Shown here in pieces: positions 35,022-44,310 of a stretch of 44,310 nucleotides of DNA (position 1 is its first letter; the number at the start of each line of letters is the position of its first letter). The notes below the pieces were generated by a model. It was given only the letters and a program-made list of their open reading frames with translations, had not been told where the DNA came from and made no database searches. The DNA is from Verrucomicrobiales bacterium (lineage in GTDB: Bacteria > Verrucomicrobiota > Verrucomicrobiia > Verrucomicrobiales > DEV007). A program made the translations under genes and the position numbers. The stretch is from positions 1 to 44,310 of the forward strand of contig JAOFDG010000010.1 of NCBI GenBank assembly GCA_028033615.1, read 5' to 3'.

Positions 35022-36860
35022 ATGCGCATTAAAAAAACCCCAAGAAAATCCATTTTCAGAAGGACCGGAAAAGTTCTTCGTAGTTTCGTTTATTTGTTGA
35101 GTAGAGTGTCAACATCTGACGAATTAAGTAACATTAATACAAAACTTGATGGCTCTAGGAAAAATTGTTTACTTAAGGATGCCCGTTCGGGAATCAATGT
35201 AGCACTCTTGGCTTTTCCCCAAGGCATGGCCTATGCTTTAGTGGCGGGTCTTCCCATCCATTACGGCATTACTTGCTCAATTGCAGCTGCTGTTATAGCG
35301 CCAATTTTTTCAGGATCTAGACACCCTATTCTTGGTCCCACTAATGCGACCGCATTCATGATATTTAGTTATTTTTTAATTTATCCTGATTCATCTAATG
35401 CTATTTCTTTAATGCCGCTTCTTGTGCTGATGGTTGCATTTATACTACTGTTGAGCTCATTTTTTAAGGTCGCTGAGTTAGTTCAGTACGTGAGTCGCTC
35501 AGTTATTACAGGTTATATTGCTGGAGCCGCTCTCCTAATTATTGTTAATCAGCTAAGCCATGTTCTGGGTGTTGAGGCTGAGAAAGAGGCGAGATCATTT
35601 TTTACAATCTTATTTGGCTTAATCGGTAAGCTTGGTGAATTAAATGTTGCATCAATGATTCTAGGGATAGGCACAGTTCTTTTTTATTTTTTGATGCGAA
35701 AAATAATGAAGGTCTTACCTACATTTGCCTTAAGCCTTCTTCTCGCATCAATAATTAATTCTTTTTTGCCTGATTCTTTTTTGATTGAGACATTTAAAGA
35801 AAAGCAGAGTGGGGGGTCTTTTCTCCCGGACCTTAGTGTTTTTCTTGATCCTTCTGATTTGATTAACAAAATCTCTGAGCTTTCAGGTGTTGCATTGGGG
35901 TTAGCTTTTTTAGTGACGCTTGAAATTTCAGTAGTTACCAAATCAATTGCATCTCGCACAGGAGACCGGCCTAGACTTAACAGGGATATCTTTGGATCAG
36001 GGGTAGCAAATATTGGATGTGCTTTTTTGAGTGGGATGCCAGCCTCTGGATCTTTAACTCGGTCAGCTTTAAACTTATCGAGTGGCGCCGTTAGTAAGCT
36101 TTCTAGCGTATTTTCAGGAATCTTTTGTGGGATAGGGATTTGGCTACTCGCCACTTATTATTTTATAGAATATATTCCCAAGACTGCGCTTTCAGCTCTA
36201 GTTATAGCTGTCGCTCTAACGTTATTTAATTGGAAGCAGATTTTCGTATGTATATCGGCAACGCGGTCGGATGCTGTGACTCTTTTCGTTACATTTGGAT
36301 CAGCTCTGATAATGCCTTTACACGTTGCGATTTTTATTGGAGCGGCTACGGCAGTAGTTTTATTTTTGAGAAAGGCTGCGCGACCGGAATTAGTTGAATA
36401 CGATATGGGACAATCGGGGCAATTGAATGAACTCAAGGAGGGGGAGTTAAGAACTTCCCCTGCAATTTCTATCGTTCACGTGGAAGGAGAGCTTTTCTTT
36501 GGGGCGGCAGAACTGTTCCGTAATCAAATACAATCAACAGCCAGTGATCCTAACCTTAAGGTTATTATTCTTCGGATGAAAAATGCTAGGCACCTCGATG
36601 CAACGAGTGTTATTGCTCTCGAGGAACTGGTAACATTTCTTCGTAGTAATGGAAGTGAATTATTAATCAGTGGGGTAATGAAAGATGTATACCGTGTGCT
36701 TAAAAGCTCAGGCGCCGTTAAATTTATAGGCAGAAAAAATATTTTTCCAGGTTCTGTGAGTAATCCAAATATTGCTACTAGAAATGCTTTAAAGAGAGCA
36801 CAAGAGATTATTGGTTCTTCAGATGTGGATGTGAGAATTTTTCACGAGCCATCAAATTAA
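35022..36860 (+). CDS. SulP-family anion transporter with STAS domain
   Basis: A 612-residue transporter. A charged N-terminal tail of about 55 residues precedes the membrane domain, which opens with ARSGINVALLAFPQGMAYALVAGLP, the SulP signature (sulfate, bicarbonate or other anion). About ten or more membrane helices are followed by a STAS domain at about 482-570 (LKVIILRMKNARHLDATSV, then ALEELVTFLRSNGSELLISG). Sulfate import is possible and would fit a sulfatase-bearing organism; bicarbonate or another anion cannot be excluded. Confidence 0.93.
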   Translation: MRIKKTPRKSIFRRTGKVLRSFVYLLSRVSTSDELSNINTKLDGSRKNCLLKDARSGINVALLAFPQGMAYALVAGLPIHYGITCSIAAAVIAPIFSGSRHPILGPTNATAFMIFSYFLIYPDSSNAISLMPLLVLMVAFILLLSSFFKVAELVQYVSRSVITGYIAGAALLIIVNQLSHVLGVEAEKEARSFFTILFGLIGKLGELNVASMILGIGTVLFYFLMRKIMKVLPTFALSLLLASIINSFLPDSFLIETFKEKQSGGSFLPDLSVFLDPSDLINKISELSGVALGLAFLVTLEISVVTKSIASRTGDRPRLNRDIFGSGVANIGCAFLSGMPASGSLTRSALNLSSGAVSKLSSVFSGIFCGIGIWLLATYYFIEYIPKTALSALVIAVALTLFNWKQIFVCISATRSDAVTLFVTFGSALIMPLHVAIFIGAATAVVLFLRKAARPELVEYDMGQSGQLNELKEGELRTSPAISIVHVEGELFFGAAELFRNQIQSTASDPNLKVIILRMKNARHLDATSVIALEELVTFLRSNGSELLISGVMKDVYRVLKSSGAVKFIGRKNIFPGSVSNPNIATRNALKRAQEIIGSSDVDVRIFHEPSN

Positions 36861-36878
36861 GCTCAATAGGTCATTGTA

Positions 36879-39800
36879 TTATTTTGTAACGTAAGCGCTT
36901 ATCCCCACTTTACTCTGTAGTAGTAACACTTTTTCAAACTTAGGATTTGGATAAACGATTTTGTTAGGAGGTTCTATTTCTTCTCCCAAAAAAGAAAGAG
37001 GTTCTTGAACGGTTCCATTATTTAAATCCATGAAGTACAGTGGACGACCTTTTTTGCTAGGAATTAACTTCATAACTTTATTATCTGCTATCCCCAGAAC
37101 GATACCATAATCATCAATTTTTTTGAGTGGTGAAGTAGGGCTAGTAATAAATTTTTTCTGAGCAAGGTCAGCAATCACCATTTTATGGCTAGCGAAGCAT
37201 AATCTATCATTTTCAAAAATTATCTTATGAAGATCACATTTTATGCCTGCTCCAATCTCAAATCGATAGTTGTTATCTCCTGGTTTTAGAACGACATAGA
37301 CTTCTTGATTTTTTTCGTTCCTTGTCGTTGCAAGTAAGTATTTCCCATGACACATACTTATCTGGTGATCTTTTGCAATGAGCTGGGCTTTAGTTCCATC
37401 TAATGCATAGCTGTAAAGGTTCCTTTTTCCACCTTTACGGTCTCTCGATTCTAAAACAACTCCACCTTCAACAAATTGAGCCTTGTCGATAAAAAGTCTT
37501 CTTACCATTATCCCTTTAGCGACAGCTTCACCCCATTGCTCAGGATCATCACTTGCGTATAGTTCGTATTCACTAATCATTCCATTATTGTTGATGATAA
37601 CAGCTGGCAAATAACGAAGGGCGTTAAATGAAGAGGACTCCCCAAGATCGATTTGTATCTCGTGAGGGTGGGGGGGGATTTTACCAATCCATTGTGAGTG
37701 CCACCAAGTGCTTGGGTTGCCATCAAAAACATTTTTAAGCTGAGTGTTCATGCGAGACTTAGGTTCATAGCTGTCAGTATAATGAGCTCTCCATTTAGAC
37801 CGGTCGATATTCCCCCCATTTTCATCACCGAGTTGAATTTCTGCTGCTGAAGACCAGCCCATTCCATTGACCTCAGATTTCATTACAAGTCGTATATATC
37901 TGGCTTTAATCTTATCGAATTTTATTTGGTAATATCCATTGCCTACAAGTTTGCCATCTGAATAATTTCCACCATCGTTAATGATGTTCACGTCATAATC
38001 ATCAATTAGTTGGCCCGTTTTTGGCTCGATTTTTAAGTGCCAAGGAGCTCGTCCCATAGAAGTTTGGAAAACATTTATGAACTTACCATCCCATTGAGGG
38101 ATTGTAAGATTACCGAGGGCTATTCTTCTTTGCCATAATCTTTCTCCACTATTCGGATCAAAAGCATAAAGAACCGTTTTGTTGTCATGCATTAACCCAA
38201 CGTCACCGCATTTAATTAATAGATTGGCTTCAGCAGGTACTTCCTTTTGCCATATGATTTGACCAGTCATTCCATTAAATGCAATTGACTGTCTTTGTTT
38301 ACCAGTTCCCGTTAGAAGAAGCAACTTATCATCTAAAATCTGGAATACCGGTTGTATGGCATTAATGAATCTTCTCCATTTTATTTTTCCTTTTGATGAT
38401 ATTTCGAGGCATTCAAGGAGGCCATCACTGAAGATAAACGCGTGATTAGATAGCGGTGATTGGTATGGAGCTTTGATCATATTTACATTGTTGCGCACCA
38501 GCGTCCATTGTCTTTTGAGATTAGGGGAAAGGTTTGAGCTGGCCTGAGAGGAATTTGGATTTAAATTTTCTGATACTGCTATGTCGCCCCCACTTGGAGA
38601 ATCACTAATTGCATAGATTGAATCTTTATTAATGAGGTATGAAAGAGGTTGTCCTACATCCTTGTCCCACTCGACGGAGTTAACCATGGCTCCACTATTA
38701 GCATCGAATTCAATGATGCCACTTGTTTTTGCTAGGTAAATAGATGAACCAATCATCTGGGAACGACCAATTATTCGTTCTGAAATTTTTGTATGCCAAA
38801 TCGTTTCCCCTTTCTTTAGATCGATTGCAGCCAATGAAAATTGGCCTCTTATAATGAGACTCTCGTTATTCATTCCTAGATATTCAATGCCAAGAGCTAG
38901 AGTGTTTTCCCAAACGACTTTTCCTGTTTGGGAGTCAAGTGCAAAGATTTTACCTGAATCCTTGGTCATGCAAACGACAAGGTCACCATTGATTATGGGA
39001 CTGCAGCCAAGTGCTCCTGCTCCGGGACTTGGAGAGTTACTGTAATAATGGATCCAGTCAGGCTTTCCATCTCGAGGATCGCAGCGTGCAATGAGACCAG
39101 CGTTACTGTTAATATAGATTGATCCACCACTTAAACTGACTCGATTACCAAAGCTTCTTATTTCTTGACGAGCTTTTTCTAGATTACCAATTATATCGCT
39201 GGATTTTCCTGCTTGGGCAATAGTGCTCGTCCATACTAAGGATTGAGTGACTTCCTCAAAACACGCAAGTTCTAACTTTTGACCTCCATTAGAGTTCCAG
39301 ATAAGTACGTATATCAATCCATCTGAAATTACCGGGTCACTTATTGGAATGATGTTTTGATTCTGTACTGAACCAAAATCATCTTTTAACCATTTTCCTT
39401 TACCTGATTTTAAATCAAATGCTGCAATTCCTTGAGGCATTGCCATGAAACCCCATCTAGTATAAAGAGTTTCGTCCTTAATTTCAGGAATGAAGTATCC
39501 AGGTGAAATATTGCTTCTAGATTGGTCACCATTCATCGGTAGTCGAGGTTGAGACCAGATGGCTTTTTCAGGCTCCTTAGCACTGTAAAGGGCTAAGTGG
39601 TTTCGACTAGAAACTAAAATTTGGTCATTTATGATTTGGGTATCGAGGGTCATTCCTCCGGGGTGCGCCCCTCCAAACCAGGGTGATACTGCAGGAATTT
39701 GGATTTTCTTTTGAATGAGTTGGCTCAGAGGTTTTGGTTTAGGTGAGGGCTTCTTTTTAGGAATTGGATTTAGTAATTTTTCACCTAGTTCACTCGCTTT

Positions 39801-40979
39801 AAGGCTTTCCCCCATCCATGACATTTCCTGATTAGGTTCTGATTTGGCAATTTCTTTTTCAAGAGCGTCCTTATCTTCAATCATTGAAAGAGCTACCCAC
39901 TTTCCTGTTTTTGAGTACTTAATAATTCTTGGGTCTTCAGCATGATTCAAAAGATCCTTAAAACTGCGTAGTGCAGCAAGAGCGTGTCCAGTAGTTAGAC
40001 TACGGTTCGCTGCTCTGAGTAGAATCTTATGGGCGCTGGTTGACCATGGATAACGTCTGAATAGATCAAGTGCCCTTTGGTTAGTGAAGTCCGGCTCCAG
40101 GTTTTCGCGTTTAAATGACCGTTCTTGAATTTTTCTTAGCTCCTTAAGCTCATTCCCATCAAAGCTTTGTAGATGTAAATCTAATGCTAAAGAGGCATCG
40201 AGGATTCCAGACATATCGCGCCAAGGAACGATTGACTCAGGTAAAAGGGTCACTCCTATAAGTCTGTCTATTTGTCTGGACGATGTTGATACAGGCTGCT
40301 CAAGAACTTGTTGCCAACGTCCGTCAGGATCATAAGGCTCAAGATCTGGCATGGGGCTTCCTTCAAGAGGTTTGAGTATAGGTTGAGGGAGTGTTCTGAA
40401 GTCACTTTCTAGAACTTCCTTGAGCCGTACCCACCTTTCCCTAATCCATGGATCAGGGTGATTAATGTCTTTATCTTTTTTTAATTCTTCAAATAAATCT
40501 CTAGTTGTTGGCAGGCCTAATGTTTTATGGGCCCTGGCTCGAGTTGACTTCCAGTACAGATCATAGTGATTTCTTTTAGCAATATCGTCATGTCTTTCAG
40601 CTGCAACAAAGAGATTTCGGTCTGATATGTCTCGGGTTAATTCGTCAGAAATAATTTCTCTATAGATTAATGAGTTCGCTGATATGTGACCGAGTCTTTC
40701 AAGGCTAGAAATTCGACTTGAAACGTATCTCATCCATCTAGAGTTAGTATTACTACGATCACCCCTCTCGTAAATTTTTTCTAGGCAAAGAATAGTTTGA
40801 TCAATGTTTCCTGGATCAGACTCAATGAGTTCTTTTAAGTGACGGTTTCCAGTCTCACTATCATTGTTGTTATATGCTTGGTCGGCTAATTCCAATAAAC
40901 GCGTTTTTTCGTCAGCTGATAGTTGCAAGGCTGCCTTACTTGAGATGAATAATAATAAAAATAAATATAATATCTTCAT
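36879..40979 (-). CDS. Exported PQQ-type beta-propeller protein with TPR-like N-terminus and discoidin domain
   Basis: A 1366-residue protein from the ATG at 40979, which gives a clean signal peptide (MKILYLFLLLFISSKAALQ); an upstream start at 41012 would overlap the preceding gene. The N-terminal ~250 residues look like helical TPR-type repeats. A Pro/Lys-rich linker (about 400-425) leads to PQQ-like propeller strands (about 440-990) with motifs such as KVVWENTLALG, GETIWHTKIS, GQIIWQKEVPA and GERLWQRRIALG. A discoidin/F5-8-type-C-like segment follows (about 990-1165: IRLVMKSEV, NVFDGNPSTWWHSQW). The C-terminus has more WD-like strands. It could be a carbohydrate-binding or quinone-free scaffold; no catalytic Cys pair for an alcohol dehydrogenase is seen. 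It is the last gene of a leftward operon. Confidence 0.85.
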   Translation of the reverse strand: MKILYLFLLLFISSKAALQLSADEKTRLLELADQAYNNNDSETGNRHLKELIESDPGNIDQTILCLEKIYERGDRSNTNSRWMRYVSSRISSLERLGHISANSLIYREIISDELTRDISDRNLFVAAERHDDIAKRNHYDLYWKSTRARAHKTLGLPTTRDLFEELKKDKDINHPDPWIRERWVRLKEVLESDFRTLPQPILKPLEGSPMPDLEPYDPDGRWQQVLEQPVSTSSRQIDRLIGVTLLPESIVPWRDMSGILDASLALDLHLQSFDGNELKELRKIQERSFKRENLEPDFTNQRALDLFRRYPWSTSAHKILLRAANRSLTTGHALAALRSFKDLLNHAEDPRIIKYSKTGKWVALSMIEDKDALEKEIAKSEPNQEMSWMGESLKASELGEKLLNPIPKKKPSPKPKPLSQLIQKKIQIPAVSPWFGGAHPGGMTLDTQIINDQILVSSRNHLALYSAKEPEKAIWSQPRLPMNGDQSRSNISPGYFIPEIKDETLYTRWGFMAMPQGIAAFDLKSGKGKWLKDDFGSVQNQNIIPISDPVISDGLIYVLIWNSNGGQKLELACFEEVTQSLVWTSTIAQAGKSSDIIGNLEKARQEIRSFGNRVSLSGGSIYINSNAGLIARCDPRDGKPDWIHYYSNSPSPGAGALGCSPIINGDLVVCMTKDSGKIFALDSQTGKVVWENTLALGIEYLGMNNESLIIRGQFSLAAIDLKKGETIWHTKISERIIGRSQMIGSSIYLAKTSGIIEFDANSGAMVNSVEWDKDVGQPLSYLINKDSIYAISDSPSGGDIAVSENLNPNSSQASSNLSPNLKRQWTLVRNNVNMIKAPYQSPLSNHAFIFSDGLLECLEISSKGKIKWRRFINAIQPVFQILDDKLLLLTGTGKQRQSIAFNGMTGQIIWQKEVPAEANLLIKCGDVGLMHDNKTVLYAFDPNSGERLWQRRIALGNLTIPQWDGKFINVFQTSMGRAPWHLKIEPKTGQLIDDYDVNIINDGGNYSDGKLVGNGYYQIKFDKIKARYIRLVMKSEVNGMGWSSAAEIQLGDENGGNIDRSKWRAHYTDSYEPKSRMNTQLKNVFDGNPSTWWHSQWIGKIPPHPHEIQIDLGESSSFNALRYLPAVIINNNGMISEYELYASDDPEQWGEAVAKGIMVRRLFIDKAQFVEGGVVLESRDRKGGKRNLYSYALDGTKAQLIAKDHQISMCHGKYLLATTRNEKNQEVYVVLKPGDNNYRFEIGAGIKCDLHKIIFENDRLCFASHKMVIADLAQKKFITSPTSPLKKIDDYGIVLGIADNKVMKLIPSKKGRPLYFMDLNNGTVQEPLSFLGEEIEPPNKIVYPNPKFEKVLLLQSKVGISAYVTK

Positions 40980-40980
40980 C

Positions 40981-42936
40981 CTAGAATAATTCGATAGGCC
41001 TATTATTAGCATCAGTGATGCGGGCCCTTACCCACCACTCGTTCTCAATATTTGCGCTCTTAATTAAAATTCTGTTTGTCCCTTTTTTTAATTTTATTTT
41101 GATGTTCCCTACAGTAGCAAGGCAGCTTTGTCTTGGAAGGTACGGAGCTATTGCTTCAGCAATCTTTTCTCCATTAAGCCAAACCTTAAATGCGTCATCT
41201 CCGTCAAGGTTCAAAAATAGTTCCTGCTCTTTAGTGGAATTAAAATCTGAAACGGCATATGCAATTGAAAATGTCCCTGGAGGAGGTAATAAAGGTCCCA
41301 TTAATAACATGCCGTTCGTTTTATTTACACTTGCCTCTGCCCAACCAATTTCTCGCTCTATTGCCTTCTCCCCATCTTTACGTTGATTGCCCTGGAGAGC
41401 CCAAACATAAGTCGAAGGGTAAGTCTTTTCAAAATCAATAGTCTTTTCTGGTTCGAATTCTTCTGCAAAAGCTTTGTGTTCTTTGTCATTGAGGAATGTT
41501 CCTAGAACCATCCAGTTGGAAATGTATCCTTGTCTTCTTGCAACATTGGCGACTCCTTTATCTGGGGCAATGCTTCCTAATGCTTCAGCGACAGCTTCTC
41601 TGCGAATAGTATCTGTTCCACTTAGAGCGTCACCAAGCATGGCGAGAGCAGGCTCAAAATCATCTGCATTTCCAGCATGGCCGAGTAAGTCGAATGCAGT
41701 TTTACGAACTACAGTGTCAGTATTTACGAGAGCCTCTTCCAAATACGATACTAACTCTCCTGTCGGAGCATCTTCAAGAGGAGTATTCATAAGGGCATTC
41801 ATCGCGGCTAATGAAACTCTGCTTTCCTCGTCTTTAATTGTCTCCTTGAAAAGAGTATAAAGATTTACTGTTTTACAATGACTCAGGCAGAGAGTTGAAA
41901 GAACTCTGATGTCAGGGTTTTCATTATTGAGGTAACCAATAAAGAATTCCTTATGGATATCGGGATCCATATTTTTTGATCCTAGCGCAATCATTACGGC
42001 TTCTAGTGTTTCTGGTGTACTGGAGTTATTTATTGCTGATCGTAGTTCTTTACCGATTTTAGGATCTTGCAGGAGATGGGTAATAACACGAGCCGCTACG
42101 AAAACTGCAGGATCTCGTCCAGTATTAATAAGGTTACTTAAGGGTTTGACCAAAGTCTCATTTTCATGAATTGAAAGAGAGGAAATTATGTAGGCAAAGT
42201 TAGGATTATCAATGCTAGTTTTTTCTAACAAATTTAACAATAAAGGGATTGTATTTGTATTTTTTGTTTTGCTTAATGAATCGATGAGAGCTCTTTTGTT
42301 TTCAACTGCGTCGGCTATTTCTTGAAGTTTTTTTAGTGCTTCATTATTGCCAACTCTTATTAATGCTTTAGAGGCTATAGGCATTACCTCCTGAGAAAGA
42401 GAAGAGGTCATTTTTTGAACTAATGGCCACGCCTCTTCTTTCTTTATTTTGGAATACGATGCTAGGGCATTAAATTTTACGGTCTCGTCGTCATCATTAA
42501 TTAATTTTAGTGACAATGCTTCAGACTTGTTCCCAGTAATAAAACTTAAAGCTTCAGCAGCACCTGCTCGAAGTTTAGAGTCCTTCGAGATTGAAAAATC
42601 AGTTAAGATAGGTGGTATGGTAGAACCATTTTGAATCTTACAGTACGCAGTTAGCGCCTTAGATCTGATCCAAGAGTTTTCAGTTTTATTGCTCGCTAGT
42701 TTGAATATCTTTTCAAGCCCCTCATTAACATTGTTTTCGGATAAATAATGCAGAGCTTCTACTTTTAGTATCCAGTCTTTTTCTTCAAGTTGTTGGAGGT
42801 ATCCAATAGTGCCTGACGGTCTTTCTGATGCTTTAATTTCAATAGGTATTAAACTTAGAAACGTTACTAAAGCTACTACCAGGACATAGGTAGTCGAATC
42901 TTCATAAAATGATTTAGATGTTGCAGATAAATTCAC
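40981..42936 (-). CDS. HEAT-repeat protein, probably membrane-anchored or exported
   Basis: A 651-residue protein starting with GTG. A hydrophobic segment (about 17-36, YVLVVALVTFLSLIPIEI) may be a signal or an anchor. From about 50 to 480 it is built of HEAT repeats (for example GAAEALSFITGN, RKTAFDLLGHAGN, RREAVAEALGSIAPD). The C-terminal part (about 500-651) is a beta domain with LFLNLDGDDAFKVWLNGEKIAEA and KLKKGTNRILIKSANIENEWWVRARI, which resembles a PA14- or carbohydrate-binding-like sandwich. It lies between the squalene-oxidase-repeat gene (8 bp) and the PQQ-type gene (1 bp), so it is part of the same operon. It likely acts as a binding scaffold in the envelope. Confidence 0.82.
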   Translation of the reverse strand: MNLSATSKSFYEDSTTYVLVVALVTFLSLIPIEIKASERPSGTIGYLQQLEEKDWILKVEALHYLSENNVNEGLEKIFKLASNKTENSWIRSKALTAYCKIQNGSTIPPILTDFSISKDSKLRAGAAEALSFITGNKSEALSLKLINDDDETVKFNALASYSKIKKEEAWPLVQKMTSSLSQEVMPIASKALIRVGNNEALKKLQEIADAVENKRALIDSLSKTKNTNTIPLLLNLLEKTSIDNPNFAYIISSLSIHENETLVKPLSNLINTGRDPAVFVAARVITHLLQDPKIGKELRSAINNSSTPETLEAVMIALGSKNMDPDIHKEFFIGYLNNENPDIRVLSTLCLSHCKTVNLYTLFKETIKDEESRVSLAAMNALMNTPLEDAPTGELVSYLEEALVNTDTVVRKTAFDLLGHAGNADDFEPALAMLGDALSGTDTIRREAVAEALGSIAPDKGVANVARRQGYISNWMVLGTFLNDKEHKAFAEEFEPEKTIDFEKTYPSTYVWALQGNQRKDGEKAIEREIGWAEASVNKTNGMLLMGPLLPPPGTFSIAYAVSDFNSTKEQELFLNLDGDDAFKVWLNGEKIAEAIAPYLPRQSCLATVGNIKIKLKKGTNRILIKSANIENEWWVRARITDANNRPIELF

Positions 42937-42944
42937 ATTTAAAT

Positions 42945-43969
42945 TTAGCGCTGGTAGATAGGAAGAAATCTATATGGAACGCCGAGTATTAGGATTGATA
43001 ATGAAGTTCCATAAGCCTGGCCATAAGACCCGCTCCAGCTACCATCATTTTTGTTTTGCTTAGAAACAATTTCCGCTGAAATTTTTGGGTACCAGGCTCT
43101 AAAATCTGCATCGCCTGACTGATACATGGATTGTACTGCGTAGTAGTGAGCATAATGAAAATGATTAGTGCTTTTAAACTTTGAATCTGGAAAAGCTTTT
43201 AAGAAAGCAATACCTCTTTGAGTGGCCTTACGGTCACGCTGACCACACATTATCAATGACATTACTCCAGCTGCTGTTCTGGCAAAGTTTGGTTCTCCGC
43301 CTCCTGCAGTGTATTTAAATCCTCCGCTGCCAACGTCTTGGCATGATATGACATATTCAGCTGCTTTGTCTATGGTGGTTTGTGGTACTGCAATGCCAGC
43401 TTCGCTTGCAGAGTTGAGTGCTACTAACTGCATGACTGTCATTGATAGGTCTGCGTCTCTGGGCTCTGGGCTATAACGCCATCCACCTTCTCTATTTTGT
43501 GCCCTCAAAGTAATATCTACAGCGAGCCTTAACGCTGACTTGATTCTTGGATTTTTACTTTGTCCCCACGCCTCTGAAAGAGCTAGGACGGCTAACCCAT
43601 GTTCATACATTCCGGCATGATTTCTGGGAGTCCCTAAATATCCTCTCTGGTTCTGACCAACATTAAGGAGAAATGAAATGGCATTTTCCATTGCTCTTCC
43701 GTATTGGCCTCTACCTGGCACATGGCCTTGTAACATGAATGCCATGAGAGTTAGTGATGTTTCTGCAACACGGTTTTGATCGCCTCCCCAACTGCCGTCT
43801 GGTCTTTGAAGGTCTTCCTTTGATAGGTATTCTAAGCCTTTGTTGATTGCAGTTCTAACTTCAGGAGTGAGCCTTGCAACTCCAACGCTCTGAGATGGAG
43901 GATCCTGAGCAAATGTATTGCTAAGAGCCAATATAAATAAAAGGTAAAAGGAGATGAATTGTGTTCTCA

Positions 43970-43970
<1 letters not shown>
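42945..43970 (-). CDS. Exported squalene-oxidase/prenyltransferase-repeat protein (paralogue)
   Basis: A 341-residue protein with a signal peptide (1-21, ending TFAQ). It has at least four alpha/alpha-toroid repeats: LQRPDGSWGGDQNRVAETSLTLMAF, GYLGTPRNHAGMYEHGLAVL, AQNREGGWRYSPEPRDADLSMT, and NKNDGSWSGSYGQAYGTSLS. Cys in ISCQDVGSGGF and IMCGQRD are also seen. It is shorter than the protein at 9007 and lacks its Lys-rich middle. It begins exactly where the QG-repeat gene stops (TAATG, 1-bp overlap), so the two are translationally coupled. Enzymatic activity is not expected; DxDD is absent. Confidence 0.85.

Positions 43971-44310
<340 letters not shown>

Overview
This looks like a chromosomal segment of a free-living, AT-rich (estimated by eye at about 40% GC) bacterium of the PVC group, most likely a marine Verrucomicrobiota. 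The grounds are a formylglycine-type sulfatase, large secreted proteins with thrombospondin-3-type calcium repeats and a C-terminal sorting-like beta domain, an FG-GAP/ASPIC-UnbV lipoprotein, squalene-oxidase-repeat proteins, a PQQ-propeller/discoidin protein, a QG-repeat protein and a DUF4212/sodium:solute symporter pair. The phylum is an inference from gene content, not from a marker gene. Coding density is high, no gap reaches 300 bp, and I saw no tRNA, rRNA, IS element or CRISPR array.

Layout. 1-8 kb: the end of a secreted adhesin-like protein, an M28 peptidase, a voltage-gated-type cation channel overlapping rlmH, and a convergent S41/PDZ protein plus sulfatase. 8-17 kb: a rightward run of exported proteins (YdjY-like, squalene-oxidase-repeat, a 1007-residue protein with a triplicated domain) ending in a very large ASPIC/UnbV lipoprotein. 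17-34 kb: mostly housekeeping genes (rhomboid-like membrane protein, trpD, YqgE, an AAA-type ATPase, a small regulator with its membrane partner, ispH, a LysM lipoprotein, a sugar epimerase-like protein, a MidA-type methyltransferase, an acyl-activating enzyme, the symporter pair, hslO, aat). 34-37 kb: rppH and a SulP transporter. 37-44.3 kb: a leftward operon read from the right edge (QG-repeat protein, squalene-oxidase-repeat protein, HEAT-repeat protein, PQQ-propeller/discoidin protein).

The main discovery is in the ASPIC/UnbV gene. The reading frame 13280-17065 is interrupted by a single in-frame TGA at 15092-15094. Starting exactly 11 nt after it is a 17-nt hairpin (six pairs, loop GGUCG) that closely resembles the size, spacing and GCAGGUC core of the E. 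coli fdhF SECIS element. TGA is an ordinary stop elsewhere in the window. I therefore read the gene as one selenoprotein of about 1261 residues: lipoprotein signal, FG-GAP propeller, selenocysteine 605, ASPIC/UnbV domain, a thioredoxin-like domain with a CAPC motif, and TPR repeats.

A second regulatory story is a pair of matching 15-bp inverted repeats (CTTTGT-N3-ACAAAG), one upstream of the winged-helix regulator operon and one upstream of ispH. The two genes also share an identical 18-nt stretch around their start codons. This suggests an autoregulated local repressor that also controls isoprenoid synthesis.
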